Part shown: positions 54,247 through 62,313 of the stretch, piece after piece
Numbering within the stretch: the first letter of the stretch is position 1
Layout: each line of letters opens with the position of its first letter
DNA from: Pseudomonas phenolilytica
GTDB taxonomy: Bacteria > Pseudomonadota > Gammaproteobacteria > Pseudomonadales > Pseudomonadaceae
Direction: 5' to 3'
Assembly (NCBI RefSeq): GCF_021432765.1
Contig: NZ_CP058908.1
Coordinates: forward strand, 636,001-700,000
Length of the DNA stretch: 64,000 bases
Translations under genes and position numbers: made by a program
The notes under the pieces: model-generated
Told to the model about the DNA's origin: nothing
Database searches by the model: none
What the model saw: the letters and a program-made list of their open reading frames with translations, nothing else

Positions 54247-55221
54247 ATGTCCCATCCCTTCGATACCCTCACGCCGGATCTGGTCCTCGACGCCGTGGAA
54301 AGCCTCGGCTATCTCAGCGACGCCCGCGTGCTGGCGCTCAACAGCTACGAAAACCGCGTCTATCAGGTGGGCATCGAGGGCGAAACGCCGTTGATCGCCA
54401 AGTTCTATCGCCCGGCGCGCTGGAGCGACGCAGCCATTCTCGAGGAACACCAATTCAGCCTGGAGCTGAGCGAACACGAGGTGCCGGTGGTGGCGCCGCT
54501 GGAGCGCGAGGGCAGGACGCTGTTCGCCCATGCCGGCTTTCGCTTCGCACTGTTTCCGCGGCGTGGCGGGCGCGCACCGGAGCCAGGCAATCTCGACCAA
54601 CTCTATCGCCTCGGCCAACTGCTCGGGCGCCTGCACGCAATCGGTGCCAGCCGGCCGTTCGAGCACCGGGAAACGCTCGGGGTGCAGAACTTCGGTCACG
54701 ACTCGCTGAACACCCTGCTCGACGGCGGCTTCGTGCCCCGTAGCCTGCTGCCGGCCTACGAGTCGGTGGCGCGCGACCTGCTCAAGCGGGTCGAGGACGT
54801 TTTCGCCAACACGAACTTCACGCCCATCCGCCTGCATGGCGACTGCCACCCGGGCAACATCCTGGCGCGCGACGACGCGTTCCATCTGGTCGATCTGGAC
54901 GACTGCCGCATGGGCCCGGCCGTGCAGGACCTGTGGATGATGCTCGCCGGTGAGCGCCACGAGCGGCTCGGCCAACTGGCCGAACTGGTGGACGGCTACA
55001 ACGAGTTCCACGACTTCGCCCCGCGCGAACTGCCGCTGATCGAGGCGCTGCGCGCGCTGCGGCTGATGCACTACAGCGCGTGGCTGGCGCGGCGCTGGGA
55101 CGATCCGGCGTTTCCGATGAGCTTTCCCTGGTTCGGCAGCGAGCGCTATTGGGGCGATCAGGTGCTGATCCTGCGCGAGCAGCTGTCGGCGTTGCAGGAA
55201 GAGCCGCTCAGGTTGTTCTGA
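54247..55221 (+). CDS. srkA: Stress response kinase A (YihE/RdoA)
   Basis: 324 residues, Ser/Thr kinase of the choline-kinase fold. It counters stress-induced death in E. coli. N-terminal MSHPFDTLTPDLVLDAVESL and ALNSYENRVYQVGIEGETPL are family signatures; catalytic loop IRLHGDCHPGNILARDDAFH and metal-binding VDLDDCRMGPAVQDLW are intact. It stands alone between two REP-like elements. Confidence 0.93.
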   Translation: MSHPFDTLTPDLVLDAVESLGYLSDARVLALNSYENRVYQVGIEGETPLIAKFYRPARWSDAAILEEHQFSLELSEHEVPVVAPLEREGRTLFAHAGFRFALFPRRGGRAPEPGNLDQLYRLGQLLGRLHAIGASRPFEHRETLGVQNFGHDSLNTLLDGGFVPRSLLPAYESVARDLLKRVEDVFANTNFTPIRLHGDCHPGNILARDDAFHLVDLDDCRMGPAVQDLWMMLAGERHERLGQLAELVDGYNEFHDFAPRELPLIEALRALRLMHYSAWLARRWDDPAFPMSFPWFGSERYWGDQVLILREQLSALQEEPLRLF

Positions 55222-55245
55222 GGCATGGTGCGGCGGCGGCCGCGT

Positions 55246-55280
55246 GACGGTGGATGTGAAAAACGACATCCACCCTACGG
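55246..55280. repeat. REP-like element, copy 3
   Basis: Arms GGTGGATGT (55249-55257) and ACATCCACC (55266-55274), loop of eight bases, followed by CTACGG. Lies between the convergent srkA and rlmJ. Confidence 0.7.
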
Positions 55281-55355
55281 TTGATCGGGCAGCAGGGTAG
55301 ATCGCTCTTTATCGAGGCACCGGGTGGCGGTCCACCGGATGGCGATCTCGGCGGC

Positions 55356-56195
55356 TCAGGCCTCTTCGATCAGCCAATCCAGCCGCCAGCCGCCCCGGCT
55401 CTGCGCCAGCTGCTCGGCCAGCCACGGCAGCAGCTCGCGCAACTCGTCCGCCAACCCCCACGGCGGATTGGCGATGGCCAGGCCCGAACCGGCCAGGCGG
55501 CCGGCATCGTCCGCGGGGTGAACGAGCAGTTCGGCGCGCAGCAGTTTGGGCGCACCGCTACGGGAGAGGTCCTGGTAGAAGCGCTTGAGCTGGCGCTCGT
55601 CCTTGATCGGATACCAGATCACGCCGATGGTCTGACGCATACGCCCCAGCGCCTCCTTCAGCGCCGTCACGCAACGGCTCAGCTCGTCGGCCTGCTCGAA
55701 CGGCGGGTCGATCAGCAACACCACGCGCTTCTCCTGCGTCGGCATCAACGCGCGCGGCACGAACCAGCCCTCGCCCAGATGCACCGCGACGCGATGGTCA
55801 CCGGTCATATTGTCCTTGAGCAGCGCGCCGTCCTCGGGATGCTTCTCGTTGAGCTGCAGGCGGTCCTGCTCGCGCGTCAGCTGCCGCGCCAGTTCCGGCG
55901 AGCCGGGGTAGTAGCGTAGCGTGCCGTCCGGGTTGAGGGCGCGGATCACGCCGAGGTAGTCGTCGAGCAGCGCCGGGCGCGCCTCGGCCTGCCAGATGCG
56001 CGCGATGCCCTGCAGCCACTCGCCGGTGCGGCTGGCCTGATCGCCGGCCAGGTCATACAGCCCGACGCCCGCGTGGCTGTCCAGGTAGGCGAACGGCGCC
56101 TCCTTGCGCGACAGCAAAGCGAAGATCCGGCTCAGGACCAGATGTTTGAGCACGTCGGCGTGATTGCCGGCGTGGAAGGCGTGGCGGTAATTCAT
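55356..56195 (-). CDS. rlmJ: 23S rRNA (adenine(2030)-N6)-methyltransferase
   Basis: 279 residues, matching RlmJ. It methylates A2030 of 23S rRNA. The N-terminal MNYRHAFHAGNHADVLKHLV is diagnostic; SAM loop AYLDSHAGVGLYDL and catalytic VVLLIDPPFEQADE (DPPF motif) are intact. Single gene convergent with srkA. Confidence 0.96.
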   Translation of the reverse strand: MNYRHAFHAGNHADVLKHLVLSRIFALLSRKEAPFAYLDSHAGVGLYDLAGDQASRTGEWLQGIARIWQAEARPALLDDYLGVIRALNPDGTLRYYPGSPELARQLTREQDRLQLNEKHPEDGALLKDNMTGDHRVAVHLGEGWFVPRALMPTQEKRVVLLIDPPFEQADELSRCVTALKEALGRMRQTIGVIWYPIKDERQLKRFYQDLSRSGAPKLLRAELLVHPADDAGRLAGSGLAIANPPWGLADELRELLPWLAEQLAQSRGGWRLDWLIEEA

Positions 56196-56331
56196 GTGAT
56201 CGCTCCTCGGCAGCCGCGCAGTTTACCCGCGCTGCAGGCGCCGCACACCGGCGGCCGGGCCGAAGGTTTCCCCGTTATCGTCCCGGAGGACTAGAGTTAC
56301 CTATCCCACTATGACTTCTATGGAGTTGCTC

Positions 56332-57375
56332 ATGGACCTGCGCGATCTTCTCGCTATCGAACACCCACTCATCCAGGCACCTATGGCAGGCGCGCAGAAT
56401 CATGCGCTAGCCGCTGCCGTCTGCGGTGCCGGCGGGCTGGGTTCGATTCCGGCGGGCATGCTCGATGCCCAGGCACTGGAACGCGAACTGAGCGCCATCG
56501 AAGCGCTGACCGACCGCCCGTACAACGTGAACTTCTTCTGCCACCAGACGCCCACCGCCGATCCGGCGCACATCGCCGCCTGGCACCAGCTGCTGGCGCC
56601 GTACTTCGCCGAGTTCGGCGTCGATCCGGCGCAGATTCCCAGCGGAGCGACCCGCCAGCCGTTCGATGCGACGATGGCTGCCGTACTGGAACAGCACCGT
56701 CCGGCACTGGTCAGCTTCCATTTCGGCCTGCCCACGCCCGATCTGCTGAAGCACGCCCGTGCCAGCGGAGCGAAGATCGCCGCCAGCGCCACGACCCTCG
56801 AAGAAGGTCTGTGGCTGCAGGAGCACGGCGTCGACGCGGTGATCGCCCAGGGCCTGGAAGCCGGCGGCCATCGCGGCATCTTCCTGGGCGAGGAGCTGAC
56901 CACCCAGCTCGGCACCTTCGCCCTGCTGCCGCAGCTGGTCCAAGCGCTGAACGTGCCGGTGATCGCCGCCGGCGGGATCGCCGATGCGCGCGGCGTGGCA
57001 GCTGCGCAGGCGCTGGGCGCGGCTGGCGTACAGGTCGGCACGGCCTATCTGCTGTGCCCGGAAAGCCTCACCAATCCGCTGCACCGCGCCGCACTGAAGA
57101 GCGAGCGTGCCCGGCACACCGCGCTGACCACGCTATTCACCGGCCGCCCGGCACGCGGCATCGTCAACCGCATCATGCGCGAGCTTGGCCCGCTGCCCCA
57201 TGGCGTGCCGGACTTCCCGCTGGCCGGCAATGCCATCAGCGCGCTACGCGCCAAGACCGAAAGCCTCGATCTGGATCACTGCACACCGCTGTGGGCCGGC
57301 CAGAATGCCAGCGGGTGCCGCGAGGTGCCGGCCGCCGAGCTGACCCGCGCGCTGGCCGCCGGCTGGCGCACCTGA
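56332..57375 (+). CDS. Nitronate monooxygenase-like flavoprotein (YrpB family)
   Basis: 347 residues, FMN-dependent TIM barrel. Motifs: HPLIQAPMAGAQNHALAAAV, GLGSIPAGM, GLEAGGHRGIFLGEE (with the catalytic His) and AAGGIADARGVAAAQALGAA. Family members oxidise alkyl nitronates such as propionate-3-nitronate. The ATG at 56332 has GGAG eight bases upstream; the earlier in-frame ATG at 56311 has no ribosome site. Ends one base before the convergent fni. Confidence 0.9.
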   Translation: MDLRDLLAIEHPLIQAPMAGAQNHALAAAVCGAGGLGSIPAGMLDAQALERELSAIEALTDRPYNVNFFCHQTPTADPAHIAAWHQLLAPYFAEFGVDPAQIPSGATRQPFDATMAAVLEQHRPALVSFHFGLPTPDLLKHARASGAKIAASATTLEEGLWLQEHGVDAVIAQGLEAGGHRGIFLGEELTTQLGTFALLPQLVQALNVPVIAAGGIADARGVAAAQALGAAGVQVGTAYLLCPESLTNPLHRAALKSERARHTALTTLFTGRPARGIVNRIMRELGPLPHGVPDFPLAGNAISALRAKTESLDLDHCTPLWAGQNASGCREVPAAELTRALAAGWRT

Positions 57376-57376
57376 G

Positions 57377-58417
57377 TCAGGCGGGAATGCGGACCAGCGG
57401 CGCCTGTGCCAGCGCGGCGAGGTCCGCCGAGCCGCTGCAGAAGCAGGCGATGCGCAGCTGCTCGATCAACACGCGAAAGTGCGCGACCACCGCCTCCGGC
57501 GACGCCAGCGCGCTGTCCAGCACGGCAGCGGCCTGCGCCACCAGATCGGCGCCGAGAGCGATGGCCTTCGCCGCGTCGATGCCGTCGCGGATACCACCGG
57601 AACCGATCAGCGTGGCCTGCGGACAGGCCCGGCGTACCGTCTGGATCGCCTCGGTGGTGGGAATGCCCCAGTCGGCGAACGCCTCGGCCACCGCGCGCTG
57701 ATGCGCCGTGGTCGCCCGCGCCGCCTCCACCGCCGCCCAACTGGTGCCGCCGGCACCGGCCACGTCAAGCACCGCAACACCGGCATCCAGCAAGCGCTGC
57801 GCCACCGCGGCCGACAACCCGGCGCCGACCTCCTTGGCCACCAGCGGCACCTCCAGCGTGTGCGCCAGTCGTTCGATGGCGGCGAGCACGCCGCGCCAGT
57901 CGCGATCGCCGCCCGGCTGCACGGCCTCCTGCAGCGGATTGAGGTGGATGATCAGCGCGTCGGCCTCGATCATCTCCACCGCGCGCCGCGCCTCGTCGAC
58001 GCCGTAGCCCTGCACCAGCTGCGCAGCACCGAGGTTGCCCAGCAGCGGAACGTCCGGCGCCAGCCGGCGCAGCTCGCCAGTGAGGCCGTGGCTGGACGCG
58101 CCGGATTCCAGCGCCACCCGCTGCGAGCCCACGGCCAGGGCGATCCCCAGTTCCTGCGCGGCCTCGGCCAGGTGCCGGTTGATCGTTTCCGCACGCCGGG
58201 CACCGCCGGTCATCGAACCGATCAGCAGCGGCGCGGCCAGCGGGCGGCCGAACAGACTGGCGGAGAGGTCCACCGCATCCAGATCCAGCTCCGGCAGCGC
58301 GCAGTGCTCGAAGCGCCACGCGGCAAAGCCGGCGCGCTGCACGCCGCGCGTGCGCAACGGGTCCAGCACGATATCCAGATGATCGTTCTTGCGGGTGGTC
58401 AGCTCGTTATCAGCCAT
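57377..58417 (-). CDS. fni: Isopentenyl-diphosphate delta-isomerase, type 2
   Basis: 346 residues, FMN/NADPH-dependent isomerase of IPP and DMAPP. Signatures: N-terminal [83 protein letters not shown] and GTSWAAVE. Organisms with the MEP pathway do not strictly need an isomerase; this type often accompanies carotenoid (crt) genes, but none are adjacent here. Divergent from an acyl-CoA dehydrogenase gene. Confidence 0.93.
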   Translation of the reverse strand: MADNELTTRKNDHLDIVLDPLRTRGVQRAGFAAWRFEHCALPELDLDAVDLSASLFGRPLAAPLLIGSMTGGARRAETINRHLAEAAQELGIALAVGSQRVALESGASSHGLTGELRRLAPDVPLLGNLGAAQLVQGYGVDEARRAVEMIEADALIIHLNPLQEAVQPGGDRDWRGVLAAIERLAHTLEVPLVAKEVGAGLSAAVAQRLLDAGVAVLDVAGAGGTSWAAVEAARATTAHQRAVAEAFADWGIPTTEAIQTVRRACPQATLIGSGGIRDGIDAAKAIALGADLVAQAAAVLDSALASPEAVVAHFRVLIEQLRIACFCSGSADLAALAQAPLVRIPA

Positions 58418-58554
58418 TGCGTGCCCCTCTACTGCGCGTGCCTGCAGGATGCCAGAAGACGCTCGGTTTTATGCAGGCATCACCCATCTGTATGGAGCTA
58501 GGCAGCGACCGGCGGCGCTTCCTAGACTCGGTGGCATCTCAAGGAGGCCGTTCC

Positions 58555-60357
58555 ATGACCGAAACCCTGCTCTGTCCGCGCAACCTGGCGTTCGAACTCT
58601 ACGAGGTGCTGGATGCCGAGGCCCTGACCCGCCGCGAGCGCTTCGCCGATCACAGCCGCGAAACCTTCGACGCCGCTCTCGGTACCGCGCGCACCATCGC
58701 CGAAAAATACTTCGCGCCGCACAACCGCAAGTCCGACGAGCATGAGCCGCAGTACGTCAACGGCGAAGCGGTGCTGATTCCCGAGGTCAAGCCGGCCGTG
58801 GACGCCTTCATCGAGGCGGGCTTTCACAACGCCCAGCGCAGCTTCGACGACGGCGGCATGCAGCTACCGAACCTGCTGTCGCGGGCCTGCTTCGCGCATT
58901 TCCAGTCGGCCAACATCGCCACCAGCTCCTACCCGATGCTGAGCATGGGCGCCTCGCACCTGATCGAGGCCTTCGGTTCCGAGGAGCAGAAGCAGCGCTT
59001 CCTGCAGCCGATGCTCGAGGGCCGGTTCTTCGGCACCATGGCGCTCACCGAGCCGCATGCCGGCTCCTCGCTGTCGGACATCCGCACCCGCGCCGAACCG
59101 GCCGGTGACGGCAGCTACCGCCTCAAGGGCAACAAGATCTTCATTTCCGGCGGCGACCACCCGCTGTCGGAAAACATCGTGCACATGGTGCTGGCCAAGC
59201 TGCCGGACGCACCGCCCGGGGTTAAGGGCATCAGCCTTTTCATCGTGCCGAAGTTTCTGGTCAACGACGACGGCTCGCTGGGCGAACGCAACGACGTGCT
59301 GCTGGCCGGCCTGTTCCACAAGATGGGTTGGCGCGGCACCACCAGCACCGCGCTGAACTTCGGCGACAACGGCAACTGCGTCGGCTACCTGGTAGGCGAG
59401 CCGCATAAGGGCCTGGCCTACATGTTCCAGATGATGAACGAGGCGCGCATCGGCGTCGGCATGGGCGCGATCATGCTCGGCTACGCCGGCTACCTCTACT
59501 CGCTGAACTACGCCCGCGAGCGTCCGCAGGGCCGCCTGCCGGACGGCAAGGACCCGGCCGCCGCGCAGGTGCCGATCATCGAGCACACCGACGTCAAGCG
59601 CATGCTGCTGACGCAGAAGGCCTACGTCGAAGGCGCCTTCGATCTCGGCCTGTACGCCGCGCGCTTGGTGGACGACGAGCACACCGCCGAGAGCGACGAG
59701 GAGCGGCGCAACGCCGGCGAGCTGCTCGACCTGCTGACGCCGATCGTCAAGTCCTGGCCATCGGAGTACTGCCTGAAGGCCAACGAGCTGGCCATCCAGA
59801 TTCTCGGCGGGCATGGCTACACCCGCGAATACCCGGTGGAACAGTACTACCGCGACAACCGCCTCAATCCGATCCACGAAGGCACCCACGGCATCCAGTC
59901 GCTGGACCTGCTCGGCCGCAAGCTGATGCAGAACAAGGGCGCCGGCCTGCGCCAGCTGCTCGGGTTGATCCAGGCCAGCTGCGCACGCGCCGCCGAATAC
60001 GACTCGCTGACCGTACTGCGCCAGCCGCTGGAGCAGCACATCGCCCGCCTCACCCGCGTGACCCAGGCGCTGCTCGGCGATCTGGCGGCCGGCAAGGTGA
60101 ACCAGGCGCTGGCCAACTCGGCGCTGTATCTGAAGGTGTTCGGCCATGCGGTGATCGGCTGGCGCTGGCTGGAACAGGCGCTGCGCGCCACGCACGGACT
60201 GACCGAAGGGCAGCCGGCCGATGCCGACTTCTACCGCGGCAAACTGCAAGCGGCGCGACTGTTCCTCACCTGGGAGCTACCGGGCTGCATGCACGAGCTG
60301 GCGCTGCTGGAGCGACGCGACGACACCTGTCTGAACATGGAGGGCGACTGGTTCTGA
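58555..60357 (+). CDS. Acyl-CoA dehydrogenase (~600-residue FadE5/DmdC-like type)
   Basis: 600 residues, third long-form ACAD in the window and more distant from the other two. TMALTEPHAGSSLSDIRTRA, LKGNKIFISGGDHPLSENIV and NPIHEGTHGIQSLDLLGRKL carry flavin and catalytic-Glu regions. The start MTETLLCPRNLAFELYEVLD has GGAGG eight bases upstream; the extension to 58417 is rejected. Position before the antiporter matches PA5020 (from memory). Confidence 0.92.
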   Translation: MTETLLCPRNLAFELYEVLDAEALTRRERFADHSRETFDAALGTARTIAEKYFAPHNRKSDEHEPQYVNGEAVLIPEVKPAVDAFIEAGFHNAQRSFDDGGMQLPNLLSRACFAHFQSANIATSSYPMLSMGASHLIEAFGSEEQKQRFLQPMLEGRFFGTMALTEPHAGSSLSDIRTRAEPAGDGSYRLKGNKIFISGGDHPLSENIVHMVLAKLPDAPPGVKGISLFIVPKFLVNDDGSLGERNDVLLAGLFHKMGWRGTTSTALNFGDNGNCVGYLVGEPHKGLAYMFQMMNEARIGVGMGAIMLGYAGYLYSLNYARERPQGRLPDGKDPAAAQVPIIEHTDVKRMLLTQKAYVEGAFDLGLYAARLVDDEHTAESDEERRNAGELLDLLTPIVKSWPSEYCLKANELAIQILGGHGYTREYPVEQYYRDNRLNPIHEGTHGIQSLDLLGRKLMQNKGAGLRQLLGLIQASCARAAEYDSLTVLRQPLEQHIARLTRVTQALLGDLAAGKVNQALANSALYLKVFGHAVIGWRWLEQALRATHGLTEGQPADADFYRGKLQAARLFLTWELPGCMHELALLERRDDTCLNMEGDWF

Positions 60358-60392
60358 GCGAGGCGAACGCGCGCCGAGCGCGAGCGGGGTAT

Positions 60393-60425
60393 TTTTGACA
60401 GACCGTCAAAACCTCGGGTTAGAAT
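60393..60425 (+). promoter_or_regulatory. Candidate promoter with overlapping palindromic operator, upstream of the antiporter
   Basis: TTTTGAC-AGACC-GTCAAAA (60393-60411) is a perfect 7-5-7 inverted repeat. Its TTGACA (60395-60400) can act as a -35 box with TAGAAT (60420-60425) or TTAGAA as -10, spacing 18-19. A protein bound at the palindrome would cover the -35, so repression of the antiporter gene is a natural reading. Confidence 0.55.
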
Positions 60426-60476
60426 CCTGCTGGCACAGCCCATGCATATCGCGGCTGCATCTACAGGAGAACGCTT

Positions 60477-62222
60477 TTGGACGTCGGCAACATCAATCAC
60501 CTGTTTTTCATTGGTGGCTTGCTGGTGGCCATTAGCATTCTCGTCAGTTCGTTATCGGCGCGTGTCGGCGTACCCATTCTGGTGATCTTCCTCGGCGTCG
60601 GCATGCTCGCCGGCGTCGATGGCATCGGCGGCATCGTCTTCGAGGATTACAGGCTCGCCTTCGTCATCAGCAACCTGGCACTGGCGGTGATCCTGCTCGA
60701 CGGCGGCATGCGCACGCGCAAATCCACCTTCCGCGTCGCGCTGTGGCCGTCGATGTCGCTGGCGACCTTCGGCGTCGCCATCACCGCCGGCCTCACCGGC
60801 ATCGCCGCCGCCTGGCTGTTCGACCTGGAGCTGATCGAGGGTCTGCTGATCGGCGCCATCGTCGGCTCCACCGATGCCGCGGTGGTATTCAACCTGCTCA
60901 ACGGCAAAGGGCTGAACGAACGGGTCGGACCGACGCTGGAGATCGAGTCGGGCAGTAACGACCCGATGGCGATGTTCCTCACCGTGACCCTGATCGGCAT
61001 GATCGCCTCGGGCCAGACCGAGTTCACCTGGATGGTGCTGGTGAGCCTGGTGCAGCAGTTCGGCATCGGCATCGCCCTCGGCCTGGGCGGCGGCTGGCTG
61101 CTGCTGCAGCTGATCAACCGGCTGTCGGTGGCCGACGGCCTCTACCCGCTGCTGGCGGTGGCCGGCGGCATCATGATCTACGCATTGTCCGGCGCGGTGG
61201 GCGGCAGCGGCATCATCGCCGTCTACGTCTGCGGGCTGATGCTGGGCAACCGGCCGATCCGCAACCGCCACGGCATCATGCACATGTTCGACGGCCTGGC
61301 CTGGCTCAGCCAGATCGGCATGTTCCTCGTGCTCGGCCTGCTGCTCACGCCCAGCGAACTGCTGCCCATCGCCGTGCCGGCGCTGCTGCTGTCGCTATGG
61401 ATGATCCTGTTCGCGCGACCGATTTCGGTATTCCTCGGCCTGCTGCCGTTCAAGAGCTTCAACCTGCGCGAGCGCGTCTTCATCTCCTGGATCGGCCTGC
61501 GCGGCGCGGTGCCGGTGATCCTCGCGGTGTTTCCGCTGGTGGCCGGGCTGGACAACGCCCAGCTGTTCTTCAACGTCGCCTTCTTCATCGTGCTGGTGTC
61601 GCTGCTGCTGCAGGGCACCACGCTCACCTGGGCCGCGAAGAAAGCCCGGGTCGAGGTGCCACCCGCACCCTCGCCGATTTCGCGTACCGGCCTGCAGGTG
61701 CATACCACCAGCCAGTGGGAGATCTTCGTCTACCGCCTGTCGAGCAGCAAATGGTGCATCGGCGCCGCGCTGCGCGAGCTGAAGATGCCGCCCGGCACAC
61801 GCATCGCCGCGCTGTTCCGCGGCAAGGAGCTGCTGCACCCGTCCGGCAGCACGCGGCTGCAGGTCGGCGACATCCTCTGCGTGATCGGCCACGAGGAGGA
61901 TCTGCCCGCGCTCGGCCAGCTGTTCAGCCAGGCGCCCAAGCGTGGCCAGGACCTGCGTTTCTTCGGTGACTTCATCCTCGAAGGCGAAGCCGAGCTGGGC
62001 GCGATCGCCGCGCTCTATGGCCTCAAGCTGGACGGCATCGACGGCAGCCAGCCGATCGGCCAGTTCCTGGCTCAGCAGCTCGGCGGCCAGCCGGTGGTCG
62101 GCGACCATGTCGACTGGAACGGCCTGGCCTGGACGATCGCCGCGATGGAAGGCGGCGAAGTGCGCAAGGTCGGCCTGAAATTTCCCGAAGGCGCCAAGCC
62201 CGGCCCGCAGCTGATGTTCTGA
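60477..62222 (+). CDS. nhaP2: K+/H+ antiporter, NhaP2/CvrA type
   Basis: 581 residues. About 12-13 membrane spans (1-390) of the CPA1 exchanger fold with [20 protein letters not shown] and [20 protein letters not shown] (exchanger Asp residues), then a TrkA-C-like cytosolic domain (about 400-480, [20 protein letters not shown]) and a C-terminal CorC/HlyC-type region. NhaP2 exports K+ (and Na+) in exchange for protons. The start codon is TTG with AGGAGA six bases upstream; the next codons read [10 protein letters not shown] as in the family. Confidence 0.92.
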   Translation: MDVGNINHLFFIGGLLVAISILVSSLSARVGVPILVIFLGVGMLAGVDGIGGIVFEDYRLAFVISNLALAVILLDGGMRTRKSTFRVALWPSMSLATFGVAITAGLTGIAAAWLFDLELIEGLLIGAIVGSTDAAVVFNLLNGKGLNERVGPTLEIESGSNDPMAMFLTVTLIGMIASGQTEFTWMVLVSLVQQFGIGIALGLGGGWLLLQLINRLSVADGLYPLLAVAGGIMIYALSGAVGGSGIIAVYVCGLMLGNRPIRNRHGIMHMFDGLAWLSQIGMFLVLGLLLTPSELLPIAVPALLLSLWMILFARPISVFLGLLPFKSFNLRERVFISWIGLRGAVPVILAVFPLVAGLDNAQLFFNVAFFIVLVSLLLQGTTLTWAAKKARVEVPPAPSPISRTGLQVHTTSQWEIFVYRLSSSKWCIGAALRELKMPPGTRIAALFRGKELLHPSGSTRLQVGDILCVIGHEEDLPALGQLFSQAPKRGQDLRFFGDFILEGEAELGAIAALYGLKLDGIDGSQPIGQFLAQQLGGQPVVGDHVDWNGLAWTIAAMEGGEVRKVGLKFPEGAKPGPQLMF

Positions 62223-62313
62223 TCGCGGCGGGCGCGGCGCGCCCGTCTCGCGGACTCGCACTCGCCCGGCGCAGACCGTAGACTCAGCAGTCCCTTCGTT
62301 TGCGGCTGCATCC

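Noticed and set aside
58417..58554. N-terminal extension of the third acyl-CoA dehydrogenase
   Set aside because: A clear GGAGG precedes the internal ATG at 58555 and family similarity starts there.
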